Source: Bacteroidota bacterium
GTDB taxonomy: Bacteria > Bacteroidota > Bacteroidia > Chitinophagales > Chitinophagaceae
Assembly (NCBI GenBank): GCA_016712665.1
Contig: JADJQP010000003.1
Location: 124,001-188,000, forward strand
Length of the DNA: 64,000 bases
Direction of reading: 5' to 3'
Shown here: one piece after another, positions 28,909 through 39,288 of the stretch
Layout: each line of letters opens with the position of its first letter
Numbering within the stretch: position 1 is the stretch's first letter
Translations under genes and position numbers: made by a program
The notes under the pieces: model-generated
Databases searched by the model: none
The model's input: the letters and a program-made list of their open reading frames with translations, nothing else
Told to the model about the DNA's origin: nothing

Positions 28909-29568
28909 TTGGGGTCATTGCATAAAATATTTTTGTTGCTGAGAAAAGATTTTCTTCTTGAATGGAGACAAAAGTATTCTCTGTATGGTTTGATATTGTA
29001 TATCACCAGTGCTGTATTTACCATCAAAATGTTGCAAGACAAACCTGATGGCGAAACTTGGAATTCCCTTTTTTGGATCATCCTGTTGTTTGTCAGTGTC
29101 AATGCCGTGGCCAAGAGTTTTTTGCAGGAGAGTAAAAACAGAAACCTTTATTACTATTCGGTACATCATCCGAGAGACATTATTCTTTCGAAACTCATAT
29201 ACAATGTAATACTGATGTTGCTCATGAGTGGTATTGCCTTTTTCTTATTTGTGTTTCTACTGGATAACCCCATTCAGAATCTCTCTAAATTTTTGTTGAT
29301 GGTTTTTACCGGCGGTATCAGTCTCTCTCTATTGTTTACCACCTTAGCTGCCATTGCCGGCAAAGCTGGGGGCAACTCTGCCTTGATTGCCATATTGGGT
29401 TTTCCGATTGTAATTCCGCAAATTATTTTACTTTCCGATTTATCAAAACCCCTATTTATTACCCTGCAGGTAAGCGGATGGTGGCAATTCTATGCAGCGC
29501 TTCTTCTACTTGATTTATTGCTAATCATTTTATCCATCATTCTGTTTCCCTTCATTTGGAAAGAGTAA
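28909..29568 (+). CDS. ccmB: CcmB, haem exporter membrane subunit
   Basis: 219 aa with six membrane spans. It matches CcmB in LLRKDFLLEWRQKYSLYGLI, SVNAVAKSFLQESKNRNLYY and GFPIVIPQIILLS. CcmB is the permease subunit of the ABC complex that helps deliver haem for cytochrome c maturation. The start is a TTG (28909 or 28918); no ATG fits, and the promoter element leaves no room upstream. No ccmA or ccmC is adjacent. Confidence 0.9.
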   Translation: MGSLHKIFLLLRKDFLLEWRQKYSLYGLILYITSAVFTIKMLQDKPDGETWNSLFWIILLFVSVNAVAKSFLQESKNRNLYYYSVHHPRDIILSKLIYNVILMLLMSGIAFFLFVFLLDNPIQNLSKFLLMVFTGGISLSLLFTTLAAIAGKAGGNSALIAILGFPIVIPQIILLSDLSKPLFITLQVSGWWQFYAALLLLDLLLIILSIILFPFIWKE

Positions 29569-29732
29569 AAACACGGTGCAAGGATACATTGTTTTCATTC
29601 GGTTTCTGTCAAAATATTCACGTAATAGTTATCATTCATTTTTACACGTTCGAATGTGCATTACACGATTTTTGCTGTATAAAAATAGTATTATGTGCAA
29701 AAAACAGATTCATCTGCTTCCTCAAATAGTAA

Positions 29733-29740
29733 TAACTTTG
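29733..29740 (+). promoter_or_regulatory. -7 element TAACTTTG upstream of dnaB
   Basis: TAnnTTTG match 136 bp upstream of the dnaB ATG. The 29569-29875 region is otherwise AT-rich with no gene. Confidence 0.5.
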
Positions 29741-29875
29741 TGGATAAACTCTTAATTCACCTTAATAAAAGATTTGCATCCAAGCTGTTCGAATCTTATC
29801 TAAAACATTCTACATTCGTCACCGTACACCACAAAACCAATATTTTTTAATTACATTTTATTTTTTTCTCATATA

Positions 29876-31474
29876 ATGTCTGTATCCAATAAACTTGCCT
29901 CAAGAACAAAAAAACCTGAAATTCCATCCTTAATCTATGGAAAAATGGCCCCACAAGCCCCCGATTTAGAGGGAGCGGTTTTGGGCGCCATCATGCTGGA
30001 ACCTCAAAAATTAGCCGAAGTATTGGAAATCATTCAATCGCCCGAATGCTTCTATTCAGATGCCAACCAACGTATCTATAGCTCTATCAGACGACTGTTT
30101 GATAAGGGGTCGCGTATCGATTTTATGACCGTATGCGAAGACCTTCGAAAAAATAATGAACTCGAAATGGTGGGTGGCAGCTATTATGTCACCAGTCTTA
30201 CCCGCGATGTGGTGAGCAGTGCGCATATTGAAGAGCATGCACGTATTGTGATGCAAAAATATATCATGCGTGAACTCATTCGATTAAGCGGCGAAATTAT
30301 TGGAGATGCCTATGAAAATTCTTCTGATGTGTTTGATTTGTTGGATAAGGCAGAAACCAATTTGTATGAAATTACTGATAAGCATTTACGGAAAAATTTC
30401 TCGGGTATCAATTCAATACTTGCCAAAACCATTCATGAAATTGAATTGCAAGCCAACAAAAAAGATGATTTAACAGGAGTACCCTCGGGCTTTAAAGATT
30501 TGGATAAAATCACTTCTGGATGGCAACGAACCGACCTCATTATATTAGCCGCTCGTCCGGCTGTAGGTAAAACCGCCTTTGCCTTAAACCTTGTGATGAA
30601 TGCGGCACTCAGTACCTCACAAACTACCGGTGTAGCCTTCTTCTCTTTAGAAATGAGCGCTGGGCAATTGGTAAAAAGGATGCTGTCTGCGGTAACGGAT
30701 GTTCCTCTTGGCAAAATCACTAAGGGACAATTGGCAGAACATGAAATTGTACAAATCCATCAACGAATGGGTAAGCTTTCTTCTGCCAATATTTTTATTG
30801 ATGATCAGGCTGCACTGAATATTTTTGAGCTTCGTGCCAAATGCCGACGACTCAAACAGAAATACAATATTGGATTGGTAATCATTGATTACTTGCAGCT
30901 CATGCAAGGTTCGGTAGAAAAAGGTGGCAACCGAGAGCAGGAAATTTCAAAAATTTCGCGCGATTTGAAGGGTTTGGCTAAAGAACTTGAAATACCGATT
31001 ATTGCCCTTTCACAATTAAACAGAGGTGTGGAATCGCGAAAGGATGGTGCCAAACTACCTCAGTTAAGCGATTTGCGTGAATCGGGAGCCATTGAACAAG
31101 ATGCCGATATGGTCATGTTTTTATATCGTCCGGATTATTATGGTTTAGAAAAAAATCCGGATGGTGATGTAATTCCTGGCGAAACATGGATCAATATTGC
31201 CAAACATAGAAATGGTAAAACCGATATTGTAAAAGTAAAAGCCAATTTAGAATATCAACGATTTGAAGATATGCCTCAAATGAATTCATTTGAAATTTCA
31301 GACAACTTTAATATTGCCGATCCAAAGGCCGGTATCAAATCCACTTATGGAGAGGGACCCAAACTTTCCGTACATGAAGGGTATGAAAAACGAAATTCAA
31401 AAGTGGACGAATACAAAATTGATGAGGATGAATTTAGCAAGCCTAGTGAAGACGATGAAGATGTTCCATTCTAA
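29876..31474 (+). CDS. dnaB: Replicative DNA helicase DnaB
   Basis: 532 aa. The N-terminal DnaB domain (APDLEGAVLGAIMLEP) is followed by the RecA-like C-terminal motor: Walker A ILAARPAVGKTAFALN, Walker B LVIIDYLQLM and the arginine-finger region SGAIEQDADMVMFLYRP. It unwinds DNA at the replication fork. An acidic tail (EDEFSKPSEDDEDVPF) follows the motor, typical of Bacteroidota. No intein. The next gene starts inside its last codons. Confidence 0.96.
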   Translation: MSVSNKLASRTKKPEIPSLIYGKMAPQAPDLEGAVLGAIMLEPQKLAEVLEIIQSPECFYSDANQRIYSSIRRLFDKGSRIDFMTVCEDLRKNNELEMVGGSYYVTSLTRDVVSSAHIEEHARIVMQKYIMRELIRLSGEIIGDAYENSSDVFDLLDKAETNLYEITDKHLRKNFSGINSILAKTIHEIELQANKKDDLTGVPSGFKDLDKITSGWQRTDLIILAARPAVGKTAFALNLVMNAALSTSQTTGVAFFSLEMSAGQLVKRMLSAVTDVPLGKITKGQLAEHEIVQIHQRMGKLSSANIFIDDQAALNIFELRAKCRRLKQKYNIGLVIIDYLQLMQGSVEKGGNREQEISKISRDLKGLAKELEIPIIALSQLNRGVESRKDGAKLPQLSDLRESGAIEQDADMVMFLYRPDYYGLEKNPDGDVIPGETWINIAKHRNGKTDIVKVKANLEYQRFEDMPQMNSFEISDNFNIADPKAGIKSTYGEGPKLSVHEGYEKRNSKVDEYKIDEDEFSKPSEDDEDVPF

Positions 31475-32036
31475 TCCTAAGATTTTATTTAATAAGTCTG
31501 CAAAAGGGCATATCACTGCAGTATGCACACTATTCATACTCACCATCTTTGCGATGATTCATTCGCATGGCCTGGCCCAGAGTAAAAAATTTCCCTATGG
31601 TTTGCAAGAATTCAAAAACATCGAGCAAATTGAATATTGTGTACCCTTACCCCTACAAGAGTTTAGAGAAAAGAGCGGAATGGAACGAGCGCATCATTCC
31701 TTTGTTCATAAAAAAGAGCCACACGTACGTATCGACTTACGAGGGTACTACTGCGATGACACAAAAATTACCCTCGAGAAACTCTTTACGCAAAGCTATC
31801 CTGCCGCGGACGAAGAGAGCGGAAAAATTATTACCAAAAAAGAAATCCTCAAAGACCGGAATTGTTTTTATGCCTTAGGCTATTACAATAATTTCATCTA
31901 CAAATATGCCTTTTTCGAAATTAGCTGGGTTCATAAAGAGGAAGTAGTGGTATTGGAAATACACTACCCAATCAAACAAAAAAAACTATGGATGCAGCGA
32001 TTACAAGCCATCATACAATACGCAGGTTGTTCCTAA
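31455..32036 (+). CDS. Secreted protein of unknown function
   Basis: About 193 aa from ATG 31455 or 31461, overlapping the end of dnaB by about 15-20 bp. A signal peptide spans AVCTLFILTIFAMIHSHGLA, with cleavage before QSKK. The mature protein is soluble, with beta-rich strands and two Cys; no family recognised. The overlap suggests translational coupling to dnaB. Confidence 0.6.
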   Translation: MKMFHSNPKILFNKSAKGHITAVCTLFILTIFAMIHSHGLAQSKKFPYGLQEFKNIEQIEYCVPLPLQEFREKSGMERAHHSFVHKKEPHVRIDLRGYYCDDTKITLEKLFTQSYPAADEESGKIITKKEILKDRNCFYALGYYNNFIYKYAFFEISWVHKEEVVVLEIHYPIKQKKLWMQRLQAIIQYAGCS

Positions 32037-32136
32037 AACAAAATGAAGAATCGGTAACTAGCCGTATTTATTTTCTGAAATAAATACGATTTTGCTGTAC
32101 ATTTATCAGGATTTTTTAGAACTCCTATTCTGCACA

Positions 32137-32949
32137 ATGCTACGATTCCAATACCTGTCGCTTTGTTTTCTTACCTTACTTTTTGGGCACCTGTCCTTTC
32201 ATACCCATGCACAAAGCATGCAACAAATCGAAACGGAATTAAAACAACATTTGAAGCGAATTGATGAATTTGCCTATCTGTCCTTAAAAACAGATGCCAG
32301 TGCCTTTGATAGTTTATTGTCTGAAAATATTCAATTGGAAGAGAAGCTGATTCAGTACAGCAAGAAATATTCGGAAATGCTTAGTTACGAATTTTCACAA
32401 TTAAAAAATGAAAACTTCAGTGTGGCAACTTCACCCGACCGAAAATTTCGTATTTTTTCATGGGATCAACGAACAGGAGGCTCCATGCATTTTTACGACA
32501 ATGTATTTGCCTACCAAATTAATAAAGAAACATTTGCGTATTCGCCTTCACTTCCCGAAGGAGATCCAGGAGGCTATTACAGCGATATCTATCAATTGAA
32601 AGACGAAAAGGAAAGCTTCTATTTGGGTTATCAGCATCGGGTATTTTCTAATAGAGATCAATACCAAGGTATTCAAGTATTTAATATAGAAAAAGGCTCT
32701 TTAAACGAACAATATAAAAAGATTCTTACCAAGTCGGGATATACGGCAACCTTAGGATTTTCATATAATTTCTTTTCGGTTGTGGACAAAAAGGAAAGAC
32801 CCATTCGTTTAATAAAATACCTAAATGGCTCAAAAACCATTAGCATTCCTGTGGTTGATGAAAATGGATATGTACATAGCAAAAAACGGATTACGTATCA
32901 ATACAACGGACATTATTTTACCAAGCAAAGTAGTACACCTGCAAAATAA
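32137..32949 (+). CDS. Secreted protein of unknown function (270 aa)
   Basis: ATG at 32137 puts a signal peptide (LSLCFLTLLFGHLSFHTHAQ) at the N-terminus; the longer open frame would bury it. The mature part has an acidic helical start (MQQIETELKQHLKRIDEFAY), then beta strands with a FSWDQRTGGSMHFYDN segment. No family recognised. It converges with the DUF3109 gene 2 bp away. Confidence 0.6.
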   Translation: MLRFQYLSLCFLTLLFGHLSFHTHAQSMQQIETELKQHLKRIDEFAYLSLKTDASAFDSLLSENIQLEEKLIQYSKKYSEMLSYEFSQLKNENFSVATSPDRKFRIFSWDQRTGGSMHFYDNVFAYQINKETFAYSPSLPEGDPGGYYSDIYQLKDEKESFYLGYQHRVFSNRDQYQGIQVFNIEKGSLNEQYKKILTKSGYTATLGFSYNFFSVVDKKERPIRLIKYLNGSKTISIPVVDENGYVHSKKRITYQYNGHYFTKQSSTPAK

Positions 32950-32950
32950 T

Positions 32951-33538
32951 TTACACTTCATCCATTTTTGTACGAGCAATTTCATCCAGGCATTCATAAA
33001 AGGCCTCTCCATATTTTCGAATCAAGGGCTCCTTCAAAAATTCATAAACTTTCACACCATGCTTCTTACCTAATTTGCAGGCGGGGGCACAAAGCGTTTC
33101 ACGCGGCTCATAATTTAAACCCATAAAGTGCTCATTTTTGGTTTCCCGAATCGGGTACAAATGACAAGAAATCGGCTTTTTAAAATCGGTTCGTCCTTCA
33201 TTGTATGCTTTCTCAATCAGGCATTTTACAATTCCTTGTTCGTCGGTATATCCATACACACAAATCCCTCCATTGATAGCTGGGGTTACATACCCAAAAA
33301 AGGAGTCCTGTGTATAGGGCCCTACCCTTTTTATTTCAGCCTTTGCCTCTGCCGAAAGTTCAGCGGCAACAATTTTGTATACCTCCTTCATTTTCTTCAA
33401 TTCATTCTTCGCTAAAGGCGCTCCTGCATCTCCGTCTACACAACATCCCCCTTTGCATTTTTCTAAATTGCAAATAAATTCTTCTTTTACAATTTCGTCG
33501 CTAATTAATATATCATCTATTATAATCATCTTGTCCAT
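32951..33538 (-). CDS. DUF3109 family Cys-rich protein
   Basis: 195 aa. Conserved cysteines of DUF3109 (CNLEKCKGGCCVDGDAGAPL, CVYGYTDEQGIVKCLIE, SCHLYPIR, LCAPACKLG) suggest an Fe-S cluster or metal site, as in the YkgJ-like group. Function unknown. It starts within a few bases of the gldD stop, forming an operon with it; this pairing is common in Bacteroidota. Confidence 0.87.
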   Translation of the reverse strand: MDKMIIIDDILISDEIVKEEFICNLEKCKGGCCVDGDAGAPLAKNELKKMKEVYKIVAAELSAEAKAEIKRVGPYTQDSFFGYVTPAINGGICVYGYTDEQGIVKCLIEKAYNEGRTDFKKPISCHLYPIRETKNEHFMGLNYEPRETLCAPACKLGKKHGVKVYEFLKEPLIRKYGEAFYECLDEIARTKMDEV

Positions 33539-34116
33539 TTTAAGGTATTCACCATATGAATGATGTCGTCAATCAAAAATTCATTGATTGGCTTTAAGGA
33601 ATCGGCGTTGGGTGTGGCATCAAAATACAAAGCCCCTCGCAAAAAGTGTTTTACAGAATCGGTTGCAAAAAACTGAAAAGCTGATGCAGCATTCCCTCCA
33701 ACGTCATAATAAATGCCATGTACATTATTTGGTGTATGAAATTCCGGTTCATTAATATAGTCGGCTTTTTTGGTATGAAAGTGCGACATCTGATAGGAGT
33801 CTTCCAACAATTTTTTGAGTGGATTGGCTGCATTAATTATTTTGTAACTCAGATATACTTTTCCTCCCAAGGATTTAAAATGAATATTAATCCACCAGGG
33901 ATTCTCTGCCTTCTGATCAAAAAACAAGGTATCCTTTTCGATGCTGGCGTAAGCAGGAAATTCAAAGGAATAGGGATAACTCTCCTGATTGAATGTTACA
34001 TACGTTCGCTCAGGAAATTCAATTTTATAATACCCTCTTTGCTTAGGAGTAAAATCTTCTGTATCGCAACTACTAAATAGTAGGCTTATTAGGCACCCTA
34101 CAAAAACAAACTTCAT
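33526..34116 (-). CDS. gldD: Gliding motility lipoprotein GldD
   Basis: About 196 aa from ATG 34116 (MKFVFVGCLISLLFSSC), whose lipobox LFSSC makes it a lipoprotein. The body matches GldD: GYYKIEFPERTYV, NPWWINIHFKS, YDVGGNAASAFQFF. GldD is needed for gliding motility in Flavobacterium johnsoniae and occurs widely in Bacteroidota. It is followed by the DUF3109 gene with a 13-bp overlap. Confidence 0.92.
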   Translation of the reverse strand: MKFVFVGCLISLLFSSCDTEDFTPKQRGYYKIEFPERTYVTFNQESYPYSFEFPAYASIEKDTLFFDQKAENPWWINIHFKSLGGKVYLSYKIINAANPLKKLLEDSYQMSHFHTKKADYINEPEFHTPNNVHGIYYDVGGNAASAFQFFATDSVKHFLRGALYFDATPNADSLKPINEFLIDDIIHMVNTLKWTR

Positions 34117-34141
34117 ATAACTATGAATCATAAAAAAATGA

Positions 34142-36958
34142 TTAGGATCGTAATACCACAAAATGCTTCACCACTGGTTTTTTATTTTGAGTATACAAAG
34201 AAAAGAAATAATGACCTGAAGGCAAGCGACTCACATCTAGTGGAATGGTAAAGGTACCGGCATTATAATATTCATTAATCGCCGTCACTACCCTTCGGCC
34301 GCTAATGTCTACTATTTCGGCCTGGACGTTGCCTGCCACTTCATTTGAAAAAGAATAGTACAAAACATCTTTGGCCGGATTCGGATATATTTCTAAGGAA
34401 TTGCCAAATACTTTGGCAGTGGGATTTGTATTGCCAAAATAATACGAATCAAAAATTCCGAATCCATGTGTACCTACCACAATATAACCATCGCTGTTAC
34501 GGGTTTTAATATCGGTTACAATAGCAGCCCCAATCTGATCGGGACTTTCTTGTTTCCACACGGTTTTATTGGTAGCATTTCCCACTCCAAATACTAAGGA
34601 ATCGGTACTAAACAATCCAATGCTGGTTCCAGCAAAATAATGTCTCTTTCCATTTTTGTCAACTAAAATTTCTACGCTTCGTGCGCTGGGATCGGCCCCT
34701 GTATTATTCAAATTGCTTTCGAGATTTCCGCCTACAACATACCAAGTGTTGCCGGAATCGCGTGAATACACAAGACTCGTAACGCCGTAGTTAGAATAGC
34801 AGACCAAAATATTTCCTACACTATCCGGATCCACTGCGATATCGCTCACATAAGAACCTGCAGGTGGAAGGCGAATGATGGAACATTTCTTCGGTATAGC
34901 ACCGGGACTTTGCGGATTCATAATTCTAAAAATCTCTCGATTGTTGGTCCCCAAATACAAAATATTCGGTTGCTTTTTTGTCAATGCGATTGCCGTAATA
35001 TCGGGAGGATAACTGACACCACCGCTGCTGATATTTGCGGTAGTAATGGTATCCAAGAAGGACCAACCCGTTTTTAACTTACTGGTACTACTCACCACCT
35101 CAAGACTTCTGATATTATCAAATCGGGCAATACGCTTCCCTATCGGCATGTAGAGCGTATTATTATCTTTGGGGTCTACTAAAAGAGGATTGATAAAATT
35201 ATAGGAGTTCTTATCAACACTATCCGGATCAATACGCATCCTTCGAATCACTCTTCCCCTTTCATCTAAAAGCACCTTACGGGTATTTCCCAACTGGGTA
35301 CTGATAATAAAATACTCTCGATTGGGTGCTATATAATTGTGACTGCCATCTCCATTGATAGCCATTTCCCATGAAGCCCGCGGATTGTTTGAAAAGGTAG
35401 AAAAATTGGCATTATCCTGAAAGCCACTCATCAACCACTGATCGTAGGGTTTACTATCATCTATGGAAACTGTATATACTTGTGAGGTTACATATCCCAG
35501 ACTTTTTTCCTGCCAAACCACATCAGTGGCGTTTATATTGTCGCAGTACTTAACACCACCATCCGAAATGGAATAGGCTTTTGCCGGTGAAGATTTTAGA
35601 AAAAATAAATCATGCTGATCGGGATGATGATTGGGAAAACTGGTAAAGGTGGCCAATTTGGTGGCCGGGCCATATCCTCCTATTTGTTTGGTATTATTGG
35701 CGCTGGTAAATCCGTCGGTAGAACGGTACAGATTGGTACCTCCAATAAAAACATTATTGGTTCCAGGTTGCACCCGTACACATAAATCATATCCTCCCTG
35801 ACAATTGAATTTATCAAATTCATTCATGGAGGTAACCGGAAGATTTTGCGAAAGATTCGCCCAATTGCCGGAAGCACCGCTTCCATCACCGTTTAAGTAG
35901 GTATACTTCAATAAGGAAACATACTCCGGTGTTCCTTCGTAATTGGTTGTTTTAACGCCACCGCTGGTATCACTGGGAAGTTCACTTAAAAAATATACTT
36001 CGTTTTCATTATTTGGGTTAATCTCTAAAACCGTACGATCATAACTTTTTAAAAAAGATGGGGTAATATTTGTAAAATGAACGCCATCTCCGGAACGGAA
36101 AAATCCTTTGGTAGCACCTCCGGAACTGAGTGCAGCATACACAATACCTGTACTACTCACTTTTACATCTGTATAATATGAACTGTTGTTAACTCCCAGC
36201 ACAACCGTCCAGGTATTACCTGTATCTCTACTGCGATAAATACTACCATACGTAGCCATATAAACACAAGCAGGTACCGTATCCACTGGTGATGCAGCAA
36301 TCGTCCACCCCCCTTGATAATTCTTGGTAAGATATTGTCCAGGTACACCATCTGCGGTTGAAGAAATAGGCTTCCATGAATTTCCATTATCAAGCGAAAT
36401 AAAAGCTCCATCACCTAAATAGAACGCGCCGCCACCACTTGCTGAAGTGCCAATTAATTCACCGGAAAGCGCATACCAAATATTGGTTTTACCGACTCTG
36501 GTATCTTGTGTAATACTAACCACACCTGGATGCGCATTGGAGTCGCTCACTTTGGTCCAGTTGGTGCCTGCATCAAAACTTTGCCAAATGCCACCAGACA
36601 CAGCTCCTGCAATAATATGATTTTCATTTTTCACATCTATACAAAATGCTCGGGTACGACCACCAATATTCCATGGACCTCTTGCATTCCAGCTTGCCCC
36701 TCGGGTCATTTTATAATTGGCATAGCTATTTGCTTGCAAGGTTCGTAAAAAAGATAATTCCTGATATCGAACGCCCAGCGGAATTTGGCCGGTGGCAGGG
36801 TCGGCCAACATGGCTTGCTCCCAACGATGTTTCTTTTCACTTTCTTCCTGACTTTCGCCTGTTATCGGTTCAAAATCCGGTGCCACTGCCGGCATCAGAA
36901 AATACGCTGCCGAGCTAATAAAAACGACTATTAAGAGGAGTAATGGGTGCTTCATCAA
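34142..36958 (-). CDS. Large T9SS-secreted sortilin/WD40-type beta-propeller protein
   Basis: 938 aa. After a signal peptide it has repeated blades of the VPS10/BNR type (SFDAGTNWTKV, SLDNGNSWKPI, SRDTGNTWTVV, SRDSGNTWYVV), then a T9SS sorting domain (LEIYPNPAKDVLYYSF ... FVVLRS). Such proteins are exported to the surface or medium; the binding target is unknown. It lies 25 bp upstream of gldD in the same orientation. Confidence 0.85.
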   Translation of the reverse strand: MMKHPLLLLIVVFISSAAYFLMPAVAPDFEPITGESQEESEKKHRWEQAMLADPATGQIPLGVRYQELSFLRTLQANSYANYKMTRGASWNARGPWNIGGRTRAFCIDVKNENHIIAGAVSGGIWQSFDAGTNWTKVSDSNAHPGVVSITQDTRVGKTNIWYALSGELIGTSASGGGAFYLGDGAFISLDNGNSWKPISSTADGVPGQYLTKNYQGGWTIAASPVDTVPACVYMATYGSIYRSRDTGNTWTVVLGVNNSSYYTDVKVSSTGIVYAALSSGGATKGFFRSGDGVHFTNITPSFLKSYDRTVLEINPNNENEVYFLSELPSDTSGGVKTTNYEGTPEYVSLLKYTYLNGDGSGASGNWANLSQNLPVTSMNEFDKFNCQGGYDLCVRVQPGTNNVFIGGTNLYRSTDGFTSANNTKQIGGYGPATKLATFTSFPNHHPDQHDLFFLKSSPAKAYSISDGGVKYCDNINATDVVWQEKSLGYVTSQVYTVSIDDSKPYDQWLMSGFQDNANFSTFSNNPRASWEMAINGDGSHNYIAPNREYFIISTQLGNTRKVLLDERGRVIRRMRIDPDSVDKNSYNFINPLLVDPKDNNTLYMPIGKRIARFDNIRSLEVVSSTSKLKTGWSFLDTITTANISSGGVSYPPDITAIALTKKQPNILYLGTNNREIFRIMNPQSPGAIPKKCSIIRLPPAGSYVSDIAVDPDSVGNILVCYSNYGVTSLVYSRDSGNTWYVVGGNLESNLNNTGADPSARSVEILVDKNGKRHYFAGTSIGLFSTDSLVFGVGNATNKTVWKQESPDQIGAAIVTDIKTRNSDGYIVVGTHGFGIFDSYYFGNTNPTAKVFGNSLEIYPNPAKDVLYYSFSNEVAGNVQAEIVDISGRRVVTAINEYYNAGTFTIPLDVSRLPSGHYFFSLYTQNKKPVVKHFVVLRS

Positions 36959-37120
36959 ATAGAATTAGTTTGCTAATTTAAGTAGAAAAAATGGAAAACG
37001 ACGGATAAGCTGGTTTCAATCAAAAAACAGTCCGTGAAAGCATGGGTTTACAGTACCTGAATTATTTGCGATTCTATACAGAAACTGAATTTATCAGGCG
37101 TCAAATGGGATCTTCAGGAG

Positions 37121-39241
37121 CTACTTCACAATGTTTAATTCATCAATAATCCACTTTGCCCCTCCAAATTTTTCGATGATAAATAAGGTATAGCGAATAT
37201 CCAAGGTAATGTTACGACAGAGATTCGGATCAAAAAGAATATCACTCATGGTCCCCTCCCAAATTCGATCGAAATTGGTACCCACCAATTCTCCTTTGGC
37301 ATTCAGCACCGGACTACCTGAATTGCCCCCGGTGGTATGGTTGGATGCAAGAAACGCAAGGGGCACTGTAGTTTGTCCTTTGTGCTGTATTGCATATTGA
37401 CCATAGTCTTTTGTCTCGTACAATTGCAACAATTTGGTGGGTAGTGTAAACTCCGTACTGTTTTCATTATGCTTACGTACCGCTCCATCAAGGGTTGTAA
37501 AATAGGTATAAATCATACCATCTTGCGGCACCACGCCTTCCACTTTGCCGTAGGTGAGCCGAAGGGTTGAATTGGCATCCGGATAAAATTGTTTGCCTTT
37601 ATTATACTCTCGAAGGGCCACTAAATACTTACTATACAATCGATTCAATTGCAATACACTTTGTTTCAAAAAAACAAGATTGGCTTTTTGCAAACTATCA
37701 TAATATGAAAACGTTTTATAGGCCGCGTCTTGTTTAATTAATGTTTTGATATCCTCTTTTTGTTCAACCTGTATCAATTGGTTAAATTTTTCAAGTGAAG
37801 ACAAAAAGGATTTCTCATAAATTTCTTGAATGTGCGCGTCGTCAATCAAATCGTCTGCAGAAATATCTTTCGCATACATTTCAAACAATTTTTGTGAGAT
37901 CTTTCTGTCGGTGGGAAGCGAGATGGACGTATAAAACGACTGCATTTCCTTGGCATATTGCTTCAAACTATCTATACTTTTTATCGTATCGATAGCTGAT
38001 AACATTCTACCATAAATACTTCCCTTTTTAAGTAATTCGCTGGCCCATATCGCTTCATTAATATACTCATTGAGCAAAATGGCATTCTTATGTTCCGCAT
38101 AATTTTTTGCGATGGCTTCAACAAGATTGCTGTACTGACGGCTTCGCGATTCGTCAGCAGTCACCCACTTTTGAAAAAGCGCTTCTTCACGTCGCTTTTT
38201 ATGGATGGCGTTATTGATTTTTAATCCGAGCAATTCGCCCTTCCATTTTTTATAATAATTGGCGATACGTGATTGTTTGGAAGCATATTGAATAAAAATT
38301 TGCTCACTCGACCGCATTGCTTCGTCCATGATAGACAATCGAATTTCGCGAAGCTTAATCCGGGCAGGATCCAGCACATTCATAATTTCAGCAACCCCAT
38401 CGCTGGTTAAATATTCAGCCGTGCTTCCCGGGAATCCATACACCATCGAAAAATCGTTTTCCTTGACTCCTTTAATATTGATGGTGAATGATTTTTTAGG
38501 TTTATAGGGAATATTATCTTTCGCATATAAAGCGGGCTTATTTTGTCTATTTGCATAAATTCTAAATAAGCCAAAATCACCGGTATGACGAGGCCACGCC
38601 CAATTGTCGGTATCACCACCAAACTTTCCTACCCCATTGGGCGGAAAGCCCACCAAACGGATATCGGTATACTTTTCCATCAAAAAAAGATAGTACTCGT
38701 TATCGTAGTAAAAGGATTTCACCTGTGCGCTAAGGCCGGTACTTTTTTCAGCTTCCTTTTCAATGAGCTCGATATTGGAAAGTACCTTTTTATTCCGCTC
38801 GGTTTCATTCATCGCTTCATCAATTCCTGCTTTTACTTTTGCAGACACATCATCGATTCGTGCGATAAAAGTTACCGTTAAGCCAGGGCATGGCAATTCT
38901 TCGTCTCTGTTTTTTGCCCAGAAACCTTGTAGCAAATAATTATTTTGCAGGCTGCTGAGTCCTTGTACGGTACCATAGCCACAATGATGGTTGGTAAGCA
39001 CAAGTCCTTGCTCTGAAATCACTTCTCCGGTGCATCCACCGCCAAAAATGACTACAGCATCTTTCAAACTTCCTTTGTTGACATCGTAGATGTCTTTGGC
39101 AGTAATTTTTAATCCCATCGATTTCATTTCCTTTTCATTCATTTTCTCCAATAAAAAGGGCAACCACATCCCTTCTTTGGCAGAAAGGGACCGTGTGAAT
39201 AAAAAAAGGAGACCAAATAGTAGTTTAACTTTCATGTTCAC
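37121..39241 (-). CDS. S46 family dipeptidyl-peptidase, DPP11-like
   Basis: 706 aa, full length for S46. The signal peptide is at 1-21. Catalytic His in LTNHHCGYGTVQ, nucleophile Ser641 in GGNSGSPV, and Arg659 in NFDRIWEGTMSD, 18 residues after the Ser. In S46 enzymes an Arg at this position gives DPP11 specificity (Asp/Glu at P1), whereas DPP7 has Gly. It releases acidic dipeptides from peptides in the periplasm. It is divergent from tdk across a short intergenic region. Confidence 0.9.
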   Translation of the reverse strand: MNMKVKLLFGLLFLFTRSLSAKEGMWLPFLLEKMNEKEMKSMGLKITAKDIYDVNKGSLKDAVVIFGGGCTGEVISEQGLVLTNHHCGYGTVQGLSSLQNNYLLQGFWAKNRDEELPCPGLTVTFIARIDDVSAKVKAGIDEAMNETERNKKVLSNIELIEKEAEKSTGLSAQVKSFYYDNEYYLFLMEKYTDIRLVGFPPNGVGKFGGDTDNWAWPRHTGDFGLFRIYANRQNKPALYAKDNIPYKPKKSFTINIKGVKENDFSMVYGFPGSTAEYLTSDGVAEIMNVLDPARIKLREIRLSIMDEAMRSSEQIFIQYASKQSRIANYYKKWKGELLGLKINNAIHKKRREEALFQKWVTADESRSRQYSNLVEAIAKNYAEHKNAILLNEYINEAIWASELLKKGSIYGRMLSAIDTIKSIDSLKQYAKEMQSFYTSISLPTDRKISQKLFEMYAKDISADDLIDDAHIQEIYEKSFLSSLEKFNQLIQVEQKEDIKTLIKQDAAYKTFSYYDSLQKANLVFLKQSVLQLNRLYSKYLVALREYNKGKQFYPDANSTLRLTYGKVEGVVPQDGMIYTYFTTLDGAVRKHNENSTEFTLPTKLLQLYETKDYGQYAIQHKGQTTVPLAFLASNHTTGGNSGSPVLNAKGELVGTNFDRIWEGTMSDILFDPNLCRNITLDIRYTLFIIEKFGGAKWIIDELNIVK

Positions 39242-39258
39242 GTTATTTTCGTTGACTC

Positions 39259-39266
39259 CAAAAGTA
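39259..39266 (-). promoter_or_regulatory. -7 element TACTTTTG for the DPP11-like gene
   Basis: The minus strand reads TACTTTTG, an exact TAnnTTTG match, 18 bp before the ATG at 39241. Confidence 0.55.
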
Positions 39267-39288
39267 ATTTAACCGAACAGATTTACCA

